DNA from: UBA12151 sp964600645
Lineage (GTDB): Bacteria; Patescibacteriota; Minisyncoccia; Moranbacterales; UBA9337
Direction: 5' to 3'
Assembly: GCA_964600645.1 (NCBI GenBank)
Contig: CAZRJL010000011.1
Location: 1-21,808 of the forward strand
Length of the DNA: 21,808 nt
Shown: positions 7,786 through 13,964 of the stretch, piece by piece
How positions within the stretch are numbered: position 1 is the first letter of the stretch
Layout: every line of letters begins with the position of its first letter
Translations under genes and position numbers: made by a program
Notes under the pieces: model-generated
Database searches by the model: none
Told to the model about the DNA's origin: nothing
What the model saw: the letters and a program-made list of their open reading frames with translations, nothing else

Positions 7786-8295
7786 ATGCCGGCAAGTAAA
7801 AAAATACGAAAAAAAGTTGCAAAAAAATCAAAGCCTTTGAATATTTCTGACGAAGGAAATTTTTTGGTTGTTTTGGAGCAGATGAGGGATGATATAAAAA
7901 TAATTGCTGAAGGGCATTCTGTTCTGGCAAGGGGAATTGATGAGCTGAAATCGGATGTCGCAGAACTGAAAATGGATGTTGCGGAATTGAAGGATAGAAT
8001 GAGTGGTATGGAAAATAGAATGAGTGGTATGGAAAATAGGATGGATAATTTTGAAGGAGAATTGAAGGGATTGAGAAAAGAAATGAATCAAGGGTTTAAG
8101 ATGGTTTTTGGTTATGCGGAAAGAATTGAAGATGAGATCAAGGATGTGAAAAAAGAAATCGAGATTCTGCGCAAGGAATTGAAAAGCAAGGCGGATGTCG
8201 AGAGATTGGAAATTTTGGAAAAACGCGTTCAGAGAATAGAGAGGGATTATGCTATTATAATGGACAAAGGCGGAAAAAAATACGAAACTCAATGA
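7786..8295 (+). CDS. Coiled-coil protein of unknown function
   Basis: 169 residues, highly charged. A basic N-terminus (KKIRKKVAKKSK) is followed by a short segment ISDEGNFLVVLEQMRDDIKIIAEGHSVL and then heptad repeats to the end: VAELKMD, VAELKDR, two identical RMSGMEN heptads encoded by a perfect 21-bp tandem duplication (7996-8037), then IEDEIKDVKKEIEILRKELKSK. A continuous long parallel coiled coil is likely. No signal peptide or membrane segment. Similar small heptad proteins are common in Patescibacteria and have no assigned role. Transcribed in the same direction as ftsX but separated by E2, so it may have its own control. Confidence 0.75.
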   Translation: MPASKKIRKKVAKKSKPLNISDEGNFLVVLEQMRDDIKIIAEGHSVLARGIDELKSDVAELKMDVAELKDRMSGMENRMSGMENRMDNFEGELKGLRKEMNQGFKMVFGYAERIEDEIKDVKKEIEILRKELKSKADVERLEILEKRVQRIERDYAIIMDKGGKKYETQ

Positions 8296-8309
8296 TTAGA
8301 GGTCTGCTA

Positions 8310-8338
8310 TTGACAAATTTTCGGATGATGTTTAATAT
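8310..8338 (+). promoter_or_regulatory. Near-consensus sigma-70 promoter of the 8.3-9.2 kb RNA
   Basis: TTGACA (8310-8315), 17-bp spacer, TAATAT (8333-8338). It is one of the strongest promoter matches in the window and has no credible protein gene behind it for ~900 bp. Predicted start near 8345. Confidence 0.7.
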
Positions 8339-8789
8339 GGAAGTATTATTATAGTTCTTTTGATTTTGAAGATTGATTTTTGAGAAAAGAGGAAAATTGG
8401 ATTGAAATGGTTGGTCGAGAGGCGCTAATTGTATTTTAGGATTAAAATATAGTTAGCGCACTTTTGACCATTTGGTTTGGTCTTGCGCCTTTTCCGCCCT
8501 GGACCCTTGGGTCCAAGGGCGCAACCCCTGAATTGCCAGCCCGTTGAACGGAGCTGGCGGGAGGAATCACCGATGATGATGACGACGACCCCCAGACTGA
8601 CGCCGAATGCCCATGGCCACCCCAATTTTTTTATGAACACCCCGGAAGATCCGCCATGCCGCACGATCCCTGCCGGCGCCGCTACCCAGACCGCCCATTC
8701 GTGCATTGGCGCCCTGTAGACACAGTGATGACCACTAACTGAAGACCGCGGATTTCGCAGGACATGCGAAATCTGCAAAGGAGGTTAGA

Positions 8790-8813
8790 ATGATTTTAGT
8801 AGTGGGGGTTTAG
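8790..8813 (+). CDS. Possible 7-residue leader peptide with strong SD
   Basis: AAAGGAGGT (8777-8785) is a near-perfect Shine-Dalgarno, 4 bases before ATG 8790, in a genome where most genes here lack one. The frame encodes MILVVGV and stops at TAG 8811-8813. It lies inside the putative structured RNA, and its stop region is part of two competing helices. Could be a regulatory leader peptide or chance. Confidence 0.25.
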   Translation: MILVVGV

Positions 8814-9120
8814 TGGCATAACCTGTGTCGATTGGCTAGACACTAGGTGCCACCGAAAATAGCCTCGGCGATTTTTACGGACATTTTCCGGGAACGCTGC
8901 TGGCTGCTCCACAAGGATTGTCCCGGCAGAGTTTTTTCTGCGGAACATCGGACGTCCTTGTCCGGTAGCGTTTCCATCTTTTCATTTCTCTTTTCTTTAT
9001 CTGAAAGGAAAAAAAATATGGCAGGAAAAGCTCTTGCTGAGCTTACGCCATGTTCTTCCTCGAAGAATAAAAATTTCCTTTAAAAATAAAGGAAAAGAGA
9101 AATATCAAATCTATCAATAT

Positions 9121-9164
9121 AGCGCTGAGCTTCCAGCAGGAAGTTTCAGCGCTTTTTTATTTTG
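9121..9164 (+). terminator. Strong rho-independent terminator
   Basis: AGCGCTGA (9121-9128) pairs with TCAGCGCT (9146-9153), and inner CTTCC pairs with GGAAG around an AGCA tetraloop. TTTTTT-A-TTTT follows. It closes the 8.3-9.2 kb transcript before the tRNA. Confidence 0.9.
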
Positions 9165-9193
9165 CAAAAAAATCCCCTCGAAATCAATTAGTG

Positions 9194-9222
9194 TTGATTT
9201 TTAATTTTTTTTAGTATAGTAT
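9194..9222 (+). promoter_or_regulatory. Promoter of tRNA-Gln
   Basis: TTGATT (9194-9199), 17-bp spacer, TAGTAT (9217-9222); the start would fall about 10 nt before the mature tRNA. The same TAGTATTT -10 recurs before the next gene. Confidence 0.6.
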
Positions 9223-9239
9223 TTATTAAGTGAAAATAT

Positions 9240-9310
9240 TGGGGATTAGCCAAGCGGTAAGGCACAAGGTTCTGGTCCTTGCATCGGGGGTTCGAATCCC
9301 TCATCCCCAA
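9240..9310 (+). tRNA. tRNA-Gln (anticodon CUG)
   Basis: Full cloverleaf: acceptor TGGGGAT (9240-9246) pairs with ATCCCCA (9303-9309); D-arm GCCAAGCGGTAAGGC; anticodon stem CAAGG/CCTTG with loop TTCTGGT, anticodon CTG reading CAG; T-arm GGGGG-TTCGAAT-CCCTC; discriminator A9310. The U1-A72 pair is characteristic of bacterial tRNA-Gln. No CCA is encoded (ACTTG follows), so it is added by the tRNA nucleotidyltransferase. Confidence 0.96.
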
Positions 9311-9335
9311 CTTGATAAAAAAATCGTGCTTTTCT

Positions 9336-9363
9336 TTGCATAAATCTCTGTTTAGTGTAGTAT
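9336..9363 (+). promoter_or_regulatory. Promoter giving a probably leaderless mRNA
   Basis: TTGCAT (9336-9341), 16-bp spacer, TAGTAT (9358-9363). The -10 ends 7 bp before ATG 9371, so transcription would start at or next to the start codon. Confidence 0.5.
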
Positions 9364-9370
9364 TTGTTAT

Positions 9371-10114
9371 ATGAATGAAACTAAAAATGCAGTAAAAAGC
9401 GAATATCCGATGAGGATAAACAAATATTTGGCGCAAAAAGGAATCTGCTCCCGGCGAGAGGCGGATGTTTTAGTGGCGCGCTCGCTTGTCAAAATCAACG
9501 GCAGAAACGCCAAAGTGGGCGACAAAGTTTCCGAGGGCGATCAAGTGGATGTGAGTAAGAAATCGAAAAGCATCAAAAAATTGCAATATTTCGCTTTCAA
9601 TAAGCCGAGAGGAATTGTGACAGTGAGCCCAGTTGAGGGAGAAAAAAGCGTGGCGGATATTGCCGATTTTCCTGAAGGGGTTTTTACGGTTGGGCGACTC
9701 GACAAAGACTCGCACGGTTTGATTGTGGCGACCAATGACGGGAGAATTACAGACAAATTGCTTAATCCGAAATATGACCACGAAAAGGAATATCGGGTGC
9801 GCGTGGATAAAAAACTCAAAGACCGATTTTTCCGCATTGTTGAAGGAGGAATGGATTTGGAAGGTGGAGAAATAACCAAACCTTGCAAGGCATGGAAAAT
9901 TGATGATTATACTTTCAATATTATACTTTCGGAGGGCAAGCGCCATCAAATTCGAAGAATGTGCTCTGCTCTGGATTACCGTGTGTTGGATTTGAAAAGA
10001 GTGCGAGTGATGAGTATTAAATTGGGAAATTTGCATGCGGGAGAAAAAAGAGAGATTGTCGGTGAAGAATTGGCTGAATTTTTGCAGAAATTGGGAATTG
10101 CAATCAAGAATTGA
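9371..10114 (+). CDS. RsuA/RluB/RluF-family rRNA pseudouridine synthase, RluF-like
   Basis: Isomerises uridine to pseudouridine in rRNA. 247 residues: an N-terminal S4 RNA-binding domain (~14-60, MRINKYLAQKGICSRREADVL, LVKINGRNAKVGDKVSEGDQV) and then the catalytic domain with GRLDKDSHGLI, whose Asp (~114) is the catalytic residue, and the closing HQIRRM motif. The DHEKEYRVRVDK stretch and GRLDKDS are closer to RluF (23S, U2604 in E. coli) than to RsuA or RluB, but the target base cannot be fixed from sequence. Start ATG 9371; an internal Met at residue 14 begins the S4 core and is an alternative. The promoter sits so close that the mRNA may be leaderless. A terminator-like hairpin follows at 10151. 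Confidence 0.92.
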   Translation: MNETKNAVKSEYPMRINKYLAQKGICSRREADVLVARSLVKINGRNAKVGDKVSEGDQVDVSKKSKSIKKLQYFAFNKPRGIVTVSPVEGEKSVADIADFPEGVFTVGRLDKDSHGLIVATNDGRITDKLLNPKYDHEKEYRVRVDKKLKDRFFRIVEGGMDLEGGEITKPCKAWKIDDYTFNIILSEGKRHQIRRMCSALDYRVLDLKRVRVMSIKLGNLHAGEKREIVGEELAEFLQKLGIAIKN

Positions 10115-10150
10115 AGTTTTTGTTCAGTATCCGAAATATTTTATTTAAAA

Positions 10151-10198
10151 AACAGGCGTCCCGTCGCGGCGGGCTGCCTGTTCGTATGTATTTTTTCC
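10151..10198 (+). terminator. Terminator-like hairpin after the RluF-like gene
   Basis: AACAGGC (10151-10157) pairs with GCCTGTT (10176-10182), with inner CCCG/CGGG. A T-run (TTTTTT) begins about 9 nt after the stem, later than in a classic terminator. Confidence 0.6.
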
Positions 10199-10200
10199 TG

Positions 10201-10464
10201 TCATTCAATTATTGACAGGAGGGACTCTGCTGGGAACAAAGCACAGAGAAATCCAAAGGGTATTTCCACTGGATTGGATATTTTGGTGGCAGGAAATTTT
10301 TCAGTAATTTCGTTCACGTAGTCGCTACTGACGAAACTGCGACCAGCTTGGTCGCAGCGTAGGTAGTCTTTTTCGCTATTTCCGAAAATAGTCGTACTAT
10401 TTTCGGGAATTATCAACAGTAAAACTATCGGTCCTGCAATCTTCATATTCTCCATATTCTGCAT
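10201..10464 (-). CDS. Doubtful small ORF, 87 codons, minus strand
   Basis: Only candidate gene in the 10115-10750 gap. In its favour: ATG at 10464 preceded by GAGGTAGTGGG (SD-like) and, further upstream on the same strand, TTGACA (10547-10542), 17 bp, TACGAT (10524-10519). The product starts with a hydrophobic stretch (MKIAGPIVLLLII) that could be a signal sequence. Against it: no family is recognised, and the middle of the ORF is made of three adjacent palindromes (10307-10413), so the peptide may be a by-product of repeats. If real, it is transcribed divergently from glyA. Confidence 0.25.
   Translation of the reverse strand: MQNMENMKIAGPIVLLLIIPENSTTIFGNSEKDYLRCDQAGRSFVSSDYVNEITEKFPATKISNPVEIPFGFLCALFPAESLLSIIE
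10307..10413. repeat. Three adjacent palindromes
   Basis: TTTCGT...ACGAAA enclosing GTAG-TCG-CTAC; CTGCGACC-AGCTT-GGTCGCAG; and TTCCGAAAATAG-TCGTA-CTATTTTCGG. All three fold in tight succession between the RluF-like gene and glyA. Confidence 0.65.
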
Positions 10465-10540
10465 CCCACTACCTCATTGGTTGAGTTTGATAAAAAGTAC
10501 TTCATTGATTGGCTTTTTATCGTAATATAATAATCACAAA

Positions 10541-10570
10541 TTGTCAACAATTGCCGATTTTGGTTATAGA
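10541..10570 (+). promoter_or_regulatory. Possible glyA promoter, overlapping a minus-strand promoter
   Basis: TTGTCA (10541-10546), 18-bp spacer, TATAGA (10565-10570) on the + strand. The same bases hold TTGACA on the minus strand. Any + transcript would carry the MITE-like element at 10598 in the leader of glyA. Confidence 0.35.
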
Positions 10571-10597
10571 TAGTATGATTAAGATGTTGTAATTTAT

Positions 10598-10718
10598 CCC
10601 CCTTTGGAAAAGGGGGTTGGGGGGATTTGAAAGATTTTATTTTATGTAAAAAATATACAATTATAAAAAGTTTTTCAAATCCCTCTGCCCTTTGGGCATC
10701 TCCCTTTTCCAAAGGGAG
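10598..10718. mobile_element. MITE-like inverted-repeat element
   Basis: Left end 10598-10632 (CCCCCTTTGGAAAAGGGGG, then GGGGATTTGAAA) and right end 10671-10718 (TTTTTCAAAT, then CCCTTTTCCAAAGGG) are inverted copies. The right end has an extra internal hairpin (GCCCTTTGGGC). The CCCCCTTTGGAAAAGGGGG word is a widespread type of dispersed bacterial repeat. It carries no gene. Confidence 0.65.
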
Positions 10719-10750
10719 AAAATAATAATATAAATAATCGTATAAAAAAT

Positions 10751-12022
10751 ATGAAAAATATTAAAAAACAAGATCCGAAAGTGTACAAAGCAATTCAAGG
10801 AGAGATCAAGCGGCAACAAGAGGGAATGGAATTGATTGCCAGCGAGAACTATGTTTCCGAGGCGGTGCTGGAAGCTTTGGGAACGGTTTTTACCAACAAA
10901 TATAGCGAAGGGTATCCGAAAAAGAGATATTATGGCGGACAAGATTTTACGGATGTTGTGGAAAGTTTGGCGATTGAACGAGCCAAGAAACTTTTTGGCG
11001 CCGAACATATCAACGTCCAGCCGCTTTCCGGCGCGCCAGCCAATATGATTGCTTACAGCGCGGTGCTGGCGCCGGGCGACAAAATTCTAGGGATGGATCT
11101 TTCTCATGGCGGACATTTGACGCATGGTCATCCGGTGACTCTTTCTGCCAAGATATATAATTTTGTCGGATATAAAACCGGAGCGGATGGAAAAATTGAT
11201 TATGACGCGCTGGAAAAAATGGCTATTGCGGAAAAGCCGAAAATGATTTTAGCGGGATTTTCGGCTTACACTAGGCAATTGAATTACAAAAAATTTCAAC
11301 AAATCGCCAAGAAAGTCGGGGCGATCACGATGATTGATATTGCGCACATTGCGGGGCTGATTGCCGGAGGCGCAATTCCCAATCCGGTTCCATATTTTGA
11401 CATCGTGACGACGACTACTCATAAAACCCTTCGCGGGCCGCGTGGTGGAATGATTATGTGCAGAGAAAAATTTGCCAAAGCGGTTGACAAAGCAACTTTT
11501 CCGGGATTTCAAGGTGGACCGCATATGAACAATGTTGCCGCCAAAGCGGTGGCTTTCGGCGAAGCGCTCAAACCATCTTTCAAAAAATATGCCTTGCAAG
11601 TGATTAAAAATGCCAAGGTTCTGGAAAAGGAATTGAAAAAATATGGATTCAAATTGATGTTTGGCGGAACGGATAATCATATGGTTTTGGCGGATGTTTT
11701 TGCCTCAAAGGGCGTGAGCGGAAAGGAAGCGGAAATAGCATTGGATAAAATCGGAATTACGCTCAATAAAAATATGATTCCTGATGATCCGCGCAGTCCG
11801 ATGGATCCGAGTGGGGTGCGTATCGGCGTGCCGGCGGTAACAAGTCGCGGAATGAAAGAAAAAGAAATTGAAAAAATCGCCAAATGGATCAATGATGCGA
11901 TCGAAAATCACAAAGATGAAAAGAGATTGAAGGAGCTTCACAAGGAAGTTATAATACTTTGCAAGAAGTTTCCATTATACCCCCACACCAAACATGTTTT
12001 ACGTATACATTCTAAAAAGTAA
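10751..12022 (+). CDS. glyA: Serine hydroxymethyltransferase
   Basis: PLP enzyme converting serine + THF to glycine + 5,10-methylene-THF, the main one-carbon source. 423 residues. Visible landmarks: ELIASENYVS (~27-36), NKYSEGYPKKRYYGG (~49-63), DLSHGGHLTHG (~116-126), DIAHIAGLIAGG (~196-207), and the PLP-binding Lys225 in TTTTHKTLRGPRGG, then PGFQGGP and the C-terminal SGVRIGVPAVTSRG. Start ATG 10751. The family normally ends shortly after CKKFPLY; here the last residues (HTKHVLRIHSKK) are encoded by a palindrome arm and by the first bases of the downstream GIY-YIG gene, with which it overlaps by 29 bp. That suggests the C-terminus was remodelled by an insertion. The core enzyme is intact. 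Confidence 0.97.
   Translation: MKNIKKQDPKVYKAIQGEIKRQQEGMELIASENYVSEAVLEALGTVFTNKYSEGYPKKRYYGGQDFTDVVESLAIERAKKLFGAEHINVQPLSGAPANMIAYSAVLAPGDKILGMDLSHGGHLTHGHPVTLSAKIYNFVGYKTGADGKIDYDALEKMAIAEKPKMILAGFSAYTRQLNYKKFQQIAKKVGAITMIDIAHIAGLIAGGAIPNPVPYFDIVTTTTHKTLRGPRGGMIMCREKFAKAVDKATFPGFQGGPHMNNVAAKAVAFGEALKPSFKKYALQVIKNAKVLEKELKKYGFKLMFGGTDNHMVLADVFASKGVSGKEAEIALDKIGITLNKNMIPDDPRSPMDPSGVRIGVPAVTSRGMKEKEIEKIAKWINDAIENHKDEKRLKELHKEVIILCKKFPLYPHTKHVLRIHSKK
11980..11999. repeat. 20-bp inverted repeat, left arm flanking GIY-YIG
   Basis: CCCCCACACCAAACATGTTT, a perfect inverted match to 12258-12277. The inner 10 bp AAACATGTTT (11990-11999) is itself palindromic and recurs directly at 12258-12267. 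Contains the GIY-YIG start codon. Confidence 0.95.
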
Positions 12023-12254
12023 AAAAGATAGTAATTGCTATATTGGTTCTACGAATGATCTTAGAAAAAGATTTGCATTGCATAATGCTGGGAAAGTTTT
12101 TTCAACAAAAGCGAGGACTCCATTTGAGTTGATATATTATGAAGCATATAAATCAGAAAAAGATGCACGAAAAAGAGAACATAATTTAAAATTAAGAAGT
12201 AGGGCGTATGCTCAATTAAGAAAGCGCATTAATACACGTTTAAACTTAAAATGA
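11994..12254 (+). CDS. Small stand-alone GIY-YIG nuclease domain protein
   Basis: 86 residues. The GIY-YIG core is complete: FYVYILKSKKDSNCYIGSTNDLRKRFALHN holds the two motif strands (VYI, YIGST), the catalytic Tyr and the Arg of DLRKR, followed by GKVFSTKARTPFELIYYE with the conserved Glu and the KREHNLK segment. This is the YhbQ/UPF0213-like single-domain class, often mislabelled as an excinuclease UvrC subunit; no HhH or helicase-binding parts are present. Substrate unknown; a DNA nuclease is expected. The gene fills almost all of a 258-bp segment (12000-12257) between directly repeated AAACATGTTT sequences and perfect 20-bp inverted arms, and overlaps the glyA end, so it looks like a minimal inserted element. 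Confidence 0.92.
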   Translation: MFYVYILKSKKDSNCYIGSTNDLRKRFALHNAGKVFSTKARTPFELIYYEAYKSEKDARKREHNLKLRSRAYAQLRKRINTRLNLK

Positions 12255-12257
12255 TTT

Positions 12258-12277
12258 AAACATGTTTGGTGTGGGGG
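12258..12277. repeat. 20-bp inverted repeat, right arm flanking GIY-YIG
   Basis: AAACATGTTTGGTGTGGGGG, the exact reverse complement of 11980-11999. Its GGGGG, 5 bases before ATG 12283, may serve as SD for the next gene. Confidence 0.95.
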
Positions 12278-12282
12278 TGAAT

Positions 12283-13098
12283 ATGCGAAAGAAAAAAATC
12301 AAAGGAATAATTTTGGCAGGAGGATCGAATACGCGGCTTTATCCATTGACGGCAACAACCTCCAAGCAACTGCTCCCGATTTATGATCGACAGATGATTT
12401 TTTATCCGATCAATGTTTTGATCAAAGCGGGAATAAGAGATATTCTTATTATCGTAGCGCCGGAACACAGTGGGCAATTTTTGAATCTTCTGGGTTCGAT
12501 TTTTGAAAAATATAATATTCATATTGAGTTCAAAGTGCAGAAAATCCCCCGCGGTTTGGCAGATGCTTTTATTATGGGAGAAGATTTTATCGATGAGGGA
12601 AATGTGGCGATGATTTTGGGAGATAATATTTTCGAGGATGATTTGGGAAAAGCGATTCGCGGATTTGAAAAAGGTGGAATGGTTTTTGCCAAAGAAGTTG
12701 AGGATGACCCGAGTCGTTATGGAATAATTGAATTTGACGCAAATGGAAAAGCGATTTCAATCGAAGAAAAGCCGGAAAATCCCAAAAGCAATTTTTGTGT
12801 TACGGGAGCGTATGTTTTTGACAATCGGGTGGTTGAAATTGCGAAAAGTCTCACGCCTTCAAGCAGGGGGGAGATCGAAATTACCGATGTGAATAAAAAA
12901 TATTTGGAAATGGGCGAGCTTGCCGTCAACAAGCTTGCGGGGCAGTGGATGGACGCGGGAACCTTTGATTCCCTTTTGGAAGCGTCAAGAATTGTCAAAG
13001 AAAAAGAAATACACAAAAAATTCGATCCGATAATCGATGCGGCTATCGAAGAATTCAACAAAGAATTAAAAGAACTGGCCAAAAAAAGACTGAGATAA
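12283..13098 (+). CDS. rfbA: Glucose-1-phosphate thymidylyltransferase (RmlA/RfbA type)
   Basis: Makes dTDP-glucose from dTTP and glucose-1-phosphate, the first step to dTDP-rhamnose and related sugars. 271 residues from ATG 12283; a start at 12262 would add seven residues encoded by the palindrome arm and is less likely. Family motifs: KGIILAGGSNTRLYPLT (the usual G of GSGTR is N here), SKQLLPIYDRQMIFYPI, GLADAFIMGEDFI, ILGDNIF with the catalytic Asp, and the IEEKPENPKSNF sugar-binding loop, then GQWMDAGTFDSLLEAS. The C-terminus is slightly shorter than in E. coli RmlA. First gene of the polysaccharide block; the next gene starts 8 bp later. No rmlB, C or D is in the window. Confidence 0.93.
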   Translation: MRKKKIKGIILAGGSNTRLYPLTATTSKQLLPIYDRQMIFYPINVLIKAGIRDILIIVAPEHSGQFLNLLGSIFEKYNIHIEFKVQKIPRGLADAFIMGEDFIDEGNVAMILGDNIFEDDLGKAIRGFEKGGMVFAKEVEDDPSRYGIIEFDANGKAISIEEKPENPKSNFCVTGAYVFDNRVVEIAKSLTPSSRGEIEITDVNKKYLEMGELAVNKLAGQWMDAGTFDSLLEASRIVKEKEIHKKFDPIIDAAIEEFNKELKELAKKRLR

Positions 13099-13106
13099 AA
13101 TATATC

Positions 13107-13964
13107 ATGGAAGAGAAAAAAACAAGAGCAACTATTATAGTGCTTAATTACCAAAAAGCCGGCAGAACGGTAGAAAATATCAAATCTGTTATTTCCCAGA
13201 GGACGGATTTTCGTTATAAAATTTTTGTTGTCGAAAATACCGCCCACAAAAAAGAAGAAGGAGGATTGATACAAAAAGAGCTGGACGGTTTTGATGATGT
13301 TGAGATTGTGATTAACAAAACTAATATCGGATATTCTCGAGGAAATAATATTATAAGAGGTCGCGAAGAGGGCGATTATATTTTCGTAGTTAATCCTGAT
13401 ATTATTTTTAAGGAAAAGGACTCGCTACAGAAAATTGTTGATTATATGGATATGCATCCGGATATTGCTGTTTTAGGTCCGCAGCAAGTGAATGACAATG
13501 GAAGTATAGCTATGAATGTGAGAGCTTTCCCAAGGTTTTATTTGCAAGTGGCAAGAAGGACGTTTTTGCGCAATTTTCCGATTTTAAAAGAGAAGGTTGC
13601 CTATGATGAAATGAGACATTTGGATTATTCGAAAGTTCAAGATGTCGATTGGCTGCAATCTTCCTGTTTTGTTGTTCGTCGTGATTTTTGGGAGAAAGTC
13701 GGAGGGCTTGACGAAAGATATTTTCTTTTTATGACAGACACTCAGATGTGTTTTGACGCTTGGAAAATGGGATATCGGGTTGTTTATTATCCGGAAGTGA
13801 AAGTGTATGCAGATGGCAAAAGGGTAAGCGAAGGGGGATTCTTGAAATTTTTTAGCAGTTGGGCTTTGCGTTGGCATGTTTTAGATGCTTTGAAATATCA
13901 AATTAATAATTTCGGATCAAAGAATCCAAGGGAAAAATATTATCAAAACAAAAAAAATAAATGA
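13107..13964 (+). CDS. Glycosyltransferase family 2 (rhamnosyltransferase-like)
   Basis: 285 residues, GT-A fold. N-terminal ATIIVLNYQKAGRTVENIKSV nucleotide-binding strand, NIGYSRGNNIIRG, and VNPDI (~95-99) at the place of the metal-binding DxD-like motif. The later segment SCFVVRRDFWEKVGGLDERYFLF matches the GT2 rhamnosyltransferase pattern, but the usual ED-x-D-L-C acidic motif reads TDTQMC, so the Glu is replaced by Thr; activity or donor use may differ. No membrane segment, so it is likely a cytoplasmic enzyme adding a sugar to a lipid-linked glycan. Eight bp after rfbA and overlapping the next gene by ATGA (4 bp), so translationally coupled. Confidence 0.88.
   Translation: MEEKKTRATIIVLNYQKAGRTVENIKSVISQRTDFRYKIFVVENTAHKKEEGGLIQKELDGFDDVEIVINKTNIGYSRGNNIIRGREEGDYIFVVNPDIIFKEKDSLQKIVDYMDMHPDIAVLGPQQVNDNGSIAMNVRAFPRFYLQVARRTFLRNFPILKEKVAYDEMRHLDYSKVQDVDWLQSSCFVVRRDFWEKVGGLDERYFLFMTDTQMCFDAWKMGYRVVYYPEVKVYADGKRVSEGGFLKFFSSWALRWHVLDALKYQINNFGSKNPREKYYQNKKNK

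Larger units (their letters stand above)
8345..9164 (+). ncRNA. Candidate large structured RNA (unidentified)
   Basis: About 820 nt between the strong promoter at 8310 and the terminator at 9121-9164, with no convincing ORF on either strand and a GC-rich core (~8465-8760) that contrasts with the AT-rich genome. Stable helices seen: 8422-8438/8443-8459 (17 bp, two G-U, 4-nt loop); 8483-8489/8518-8524 with inner 8498-8506/8509-8518; 8535-8545/8547-8558; 8748-8758/8766-8776 (11 bp, loop AGGACAT); 8890-8898/8967-8975 enclosing 8926-8930/8937-8941 and 8949-8953/8960-8964; 9018-9022/9047-9051 with inner 9028-9033/9039-9044; 8984-8999/9087-9103. I looked for tmRNA (T-arm, tag end), RNase P, SRP and 6S signatures and found none. 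It may be more than one RNA. Confidence 0.5.

Noticed and set aside
8425..8778. Minus-strand ORF of 117 codons and + strand ORF 8477-8719 in the GC-rich segment
   Set aside because: Low-complexity, palindrome-driven composition, no recognisable family, poor starts; GC-rich RNA structure explains the lack of stops better.
8847..9083. ORF of 78 codons starting GTG, containing KALAELTPC that recalls a tmRNA tag
   Set aside because: No tRNA-like acceptor or T-arm around it and the sequence folds into hairpins; tag-like letters alone are not evidence of tmRNA.
9188..9436. Minus-strand ORF with MRDSNPRCKDQNLVP
   Set aside because: A typical spurious peptide read antisense through a tRNA gene.
10443..10712. 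Minus-strand ORF with SPQPPFPKGDK
   Set aside because: The common false translation of the CCCCCTTTGG-type dispersed repeat.
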